Source: Amyelois transitella (lineage: Eukaryota > Arthropoda > Insecta > Lepidoptera > Pyralidae). Taken from it: a stretch of 64,000 bases of DNA. The DNA is taken from the NCBI RefSeq assembly GCF_032362555.1, contig NC_083506.1, forward strand, positions 1,845,501 through 1,909,500, in the 5' to 3' direction. The notes below the pieces were generated by a model, which ran no database searches, was not told the origin of the DNA, and saw only the letters and a program-made list of their open reading frames with translations. The position numbers and the translations under genes are program-made. Positions 63,953 to 64,000 of this stretch are shown piece by piece. The stretch's first letter is position 1; the number at the start of each line of letters is the position of its first letter.

Positions 63953-64000
63953 CTTCTCGTCAAAGAATCCTTGGTCGTCTGTCCGCTGCTGACCAAGCAG
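63953..64000 (-). CDS. X11L: Upstream exon of X11, partial (window edge)
   Basis: The minus strand encodes LLGQQRTDDQGFFDEK, then a consensus donor AAG|gtgagt in phase 0. That phase fits the acceptor at 61391 (GWRKPKS) and also the frame of the 62201 exon. It is probably part of a longer N-terminal region of X11 that continues beyond the window. Too short to confirm by similarity. Confidence 0.5.

Overview
The window looks like a piece of a moth or butterfly (Lepidoptera) nuclear genome. It is AT-rich, with split genes that use GT-AG introns, and introns and spacers are crowded with short tRNA-headed SINEs, RTE-like LINE tails ending in TGTA repeats, a mariner, MITEs and nested retroelements. 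There is no bacterial or viral gene organisation.

Layout. 1-9.2 kb: repeats, an intact mariner (about 906-2228), a LINE fragment (3445-4256) and a tRNA-His gene. 9.28-13.4 kb (+): a four-exon orphan class-A GPCR of 365 aa. 13.4-23.6 kb: repeat-rich spacer with two more tRNA-His genes and a palindromic hairpin array (15.8-16.1 kb). 23.66-25.51 kb (+): a three-exon gene for a 91-aa secreted protein with an atypical Kunitz fold. 28.0-33.0 kb (+): a complete five-exon CIB2-like calcium-binding protein of 189 aa. 34.6-35.05 kb (+): an intronless Ubc13/UBE2N (bendless) gene. 36.5-37.4 kb: a small THAP-bearing DNA transposon. 37.7-47.7 kb: a decayed LINE that carries an endonuclease domain. A whole-looking CsRn1-type Ty3/gypsy element is nested in it, and where its reverse transcriptase should be there is a 1.4-kb minisatellite with a 110-bp higher-order period. 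47.7-51.5 kb: gene-poor spacer. 51.56-64.0 kb (-): the X11/Mint (APBA family) adaptor gene with PTB-PDZ-PDZ; its 5' end runs off the window.

Most of the gene models (GPCR, Kunitz, CIB2, X11) were assembled by hand from splice signals, reading phase and family similarity. All four close in phase to complete open frames. The genes are unrelated single-copy neighbours, not a pathway: a receptor, a secreted inhibitor-like protein, a Ca2+/Mg2+ switch, a K63-ubiquitin E2 and a neuronal scaffold.

Most interesting points: (1) X11 has two alternative exons for the first part of its PTB domain, which look mutually exclusive; (2) three exon edges have partial copies in neighbouring introns; (3) a short interspersed repeat shares its 3' end with an RTE-like LINE, and several insertions form inverted pairs with both tails pointing outward; (4) a LINE has its RT region replaced by a higher-order minisatellite; (5) there are three near-identical tRNA-His genes with conserved 3' trailers.
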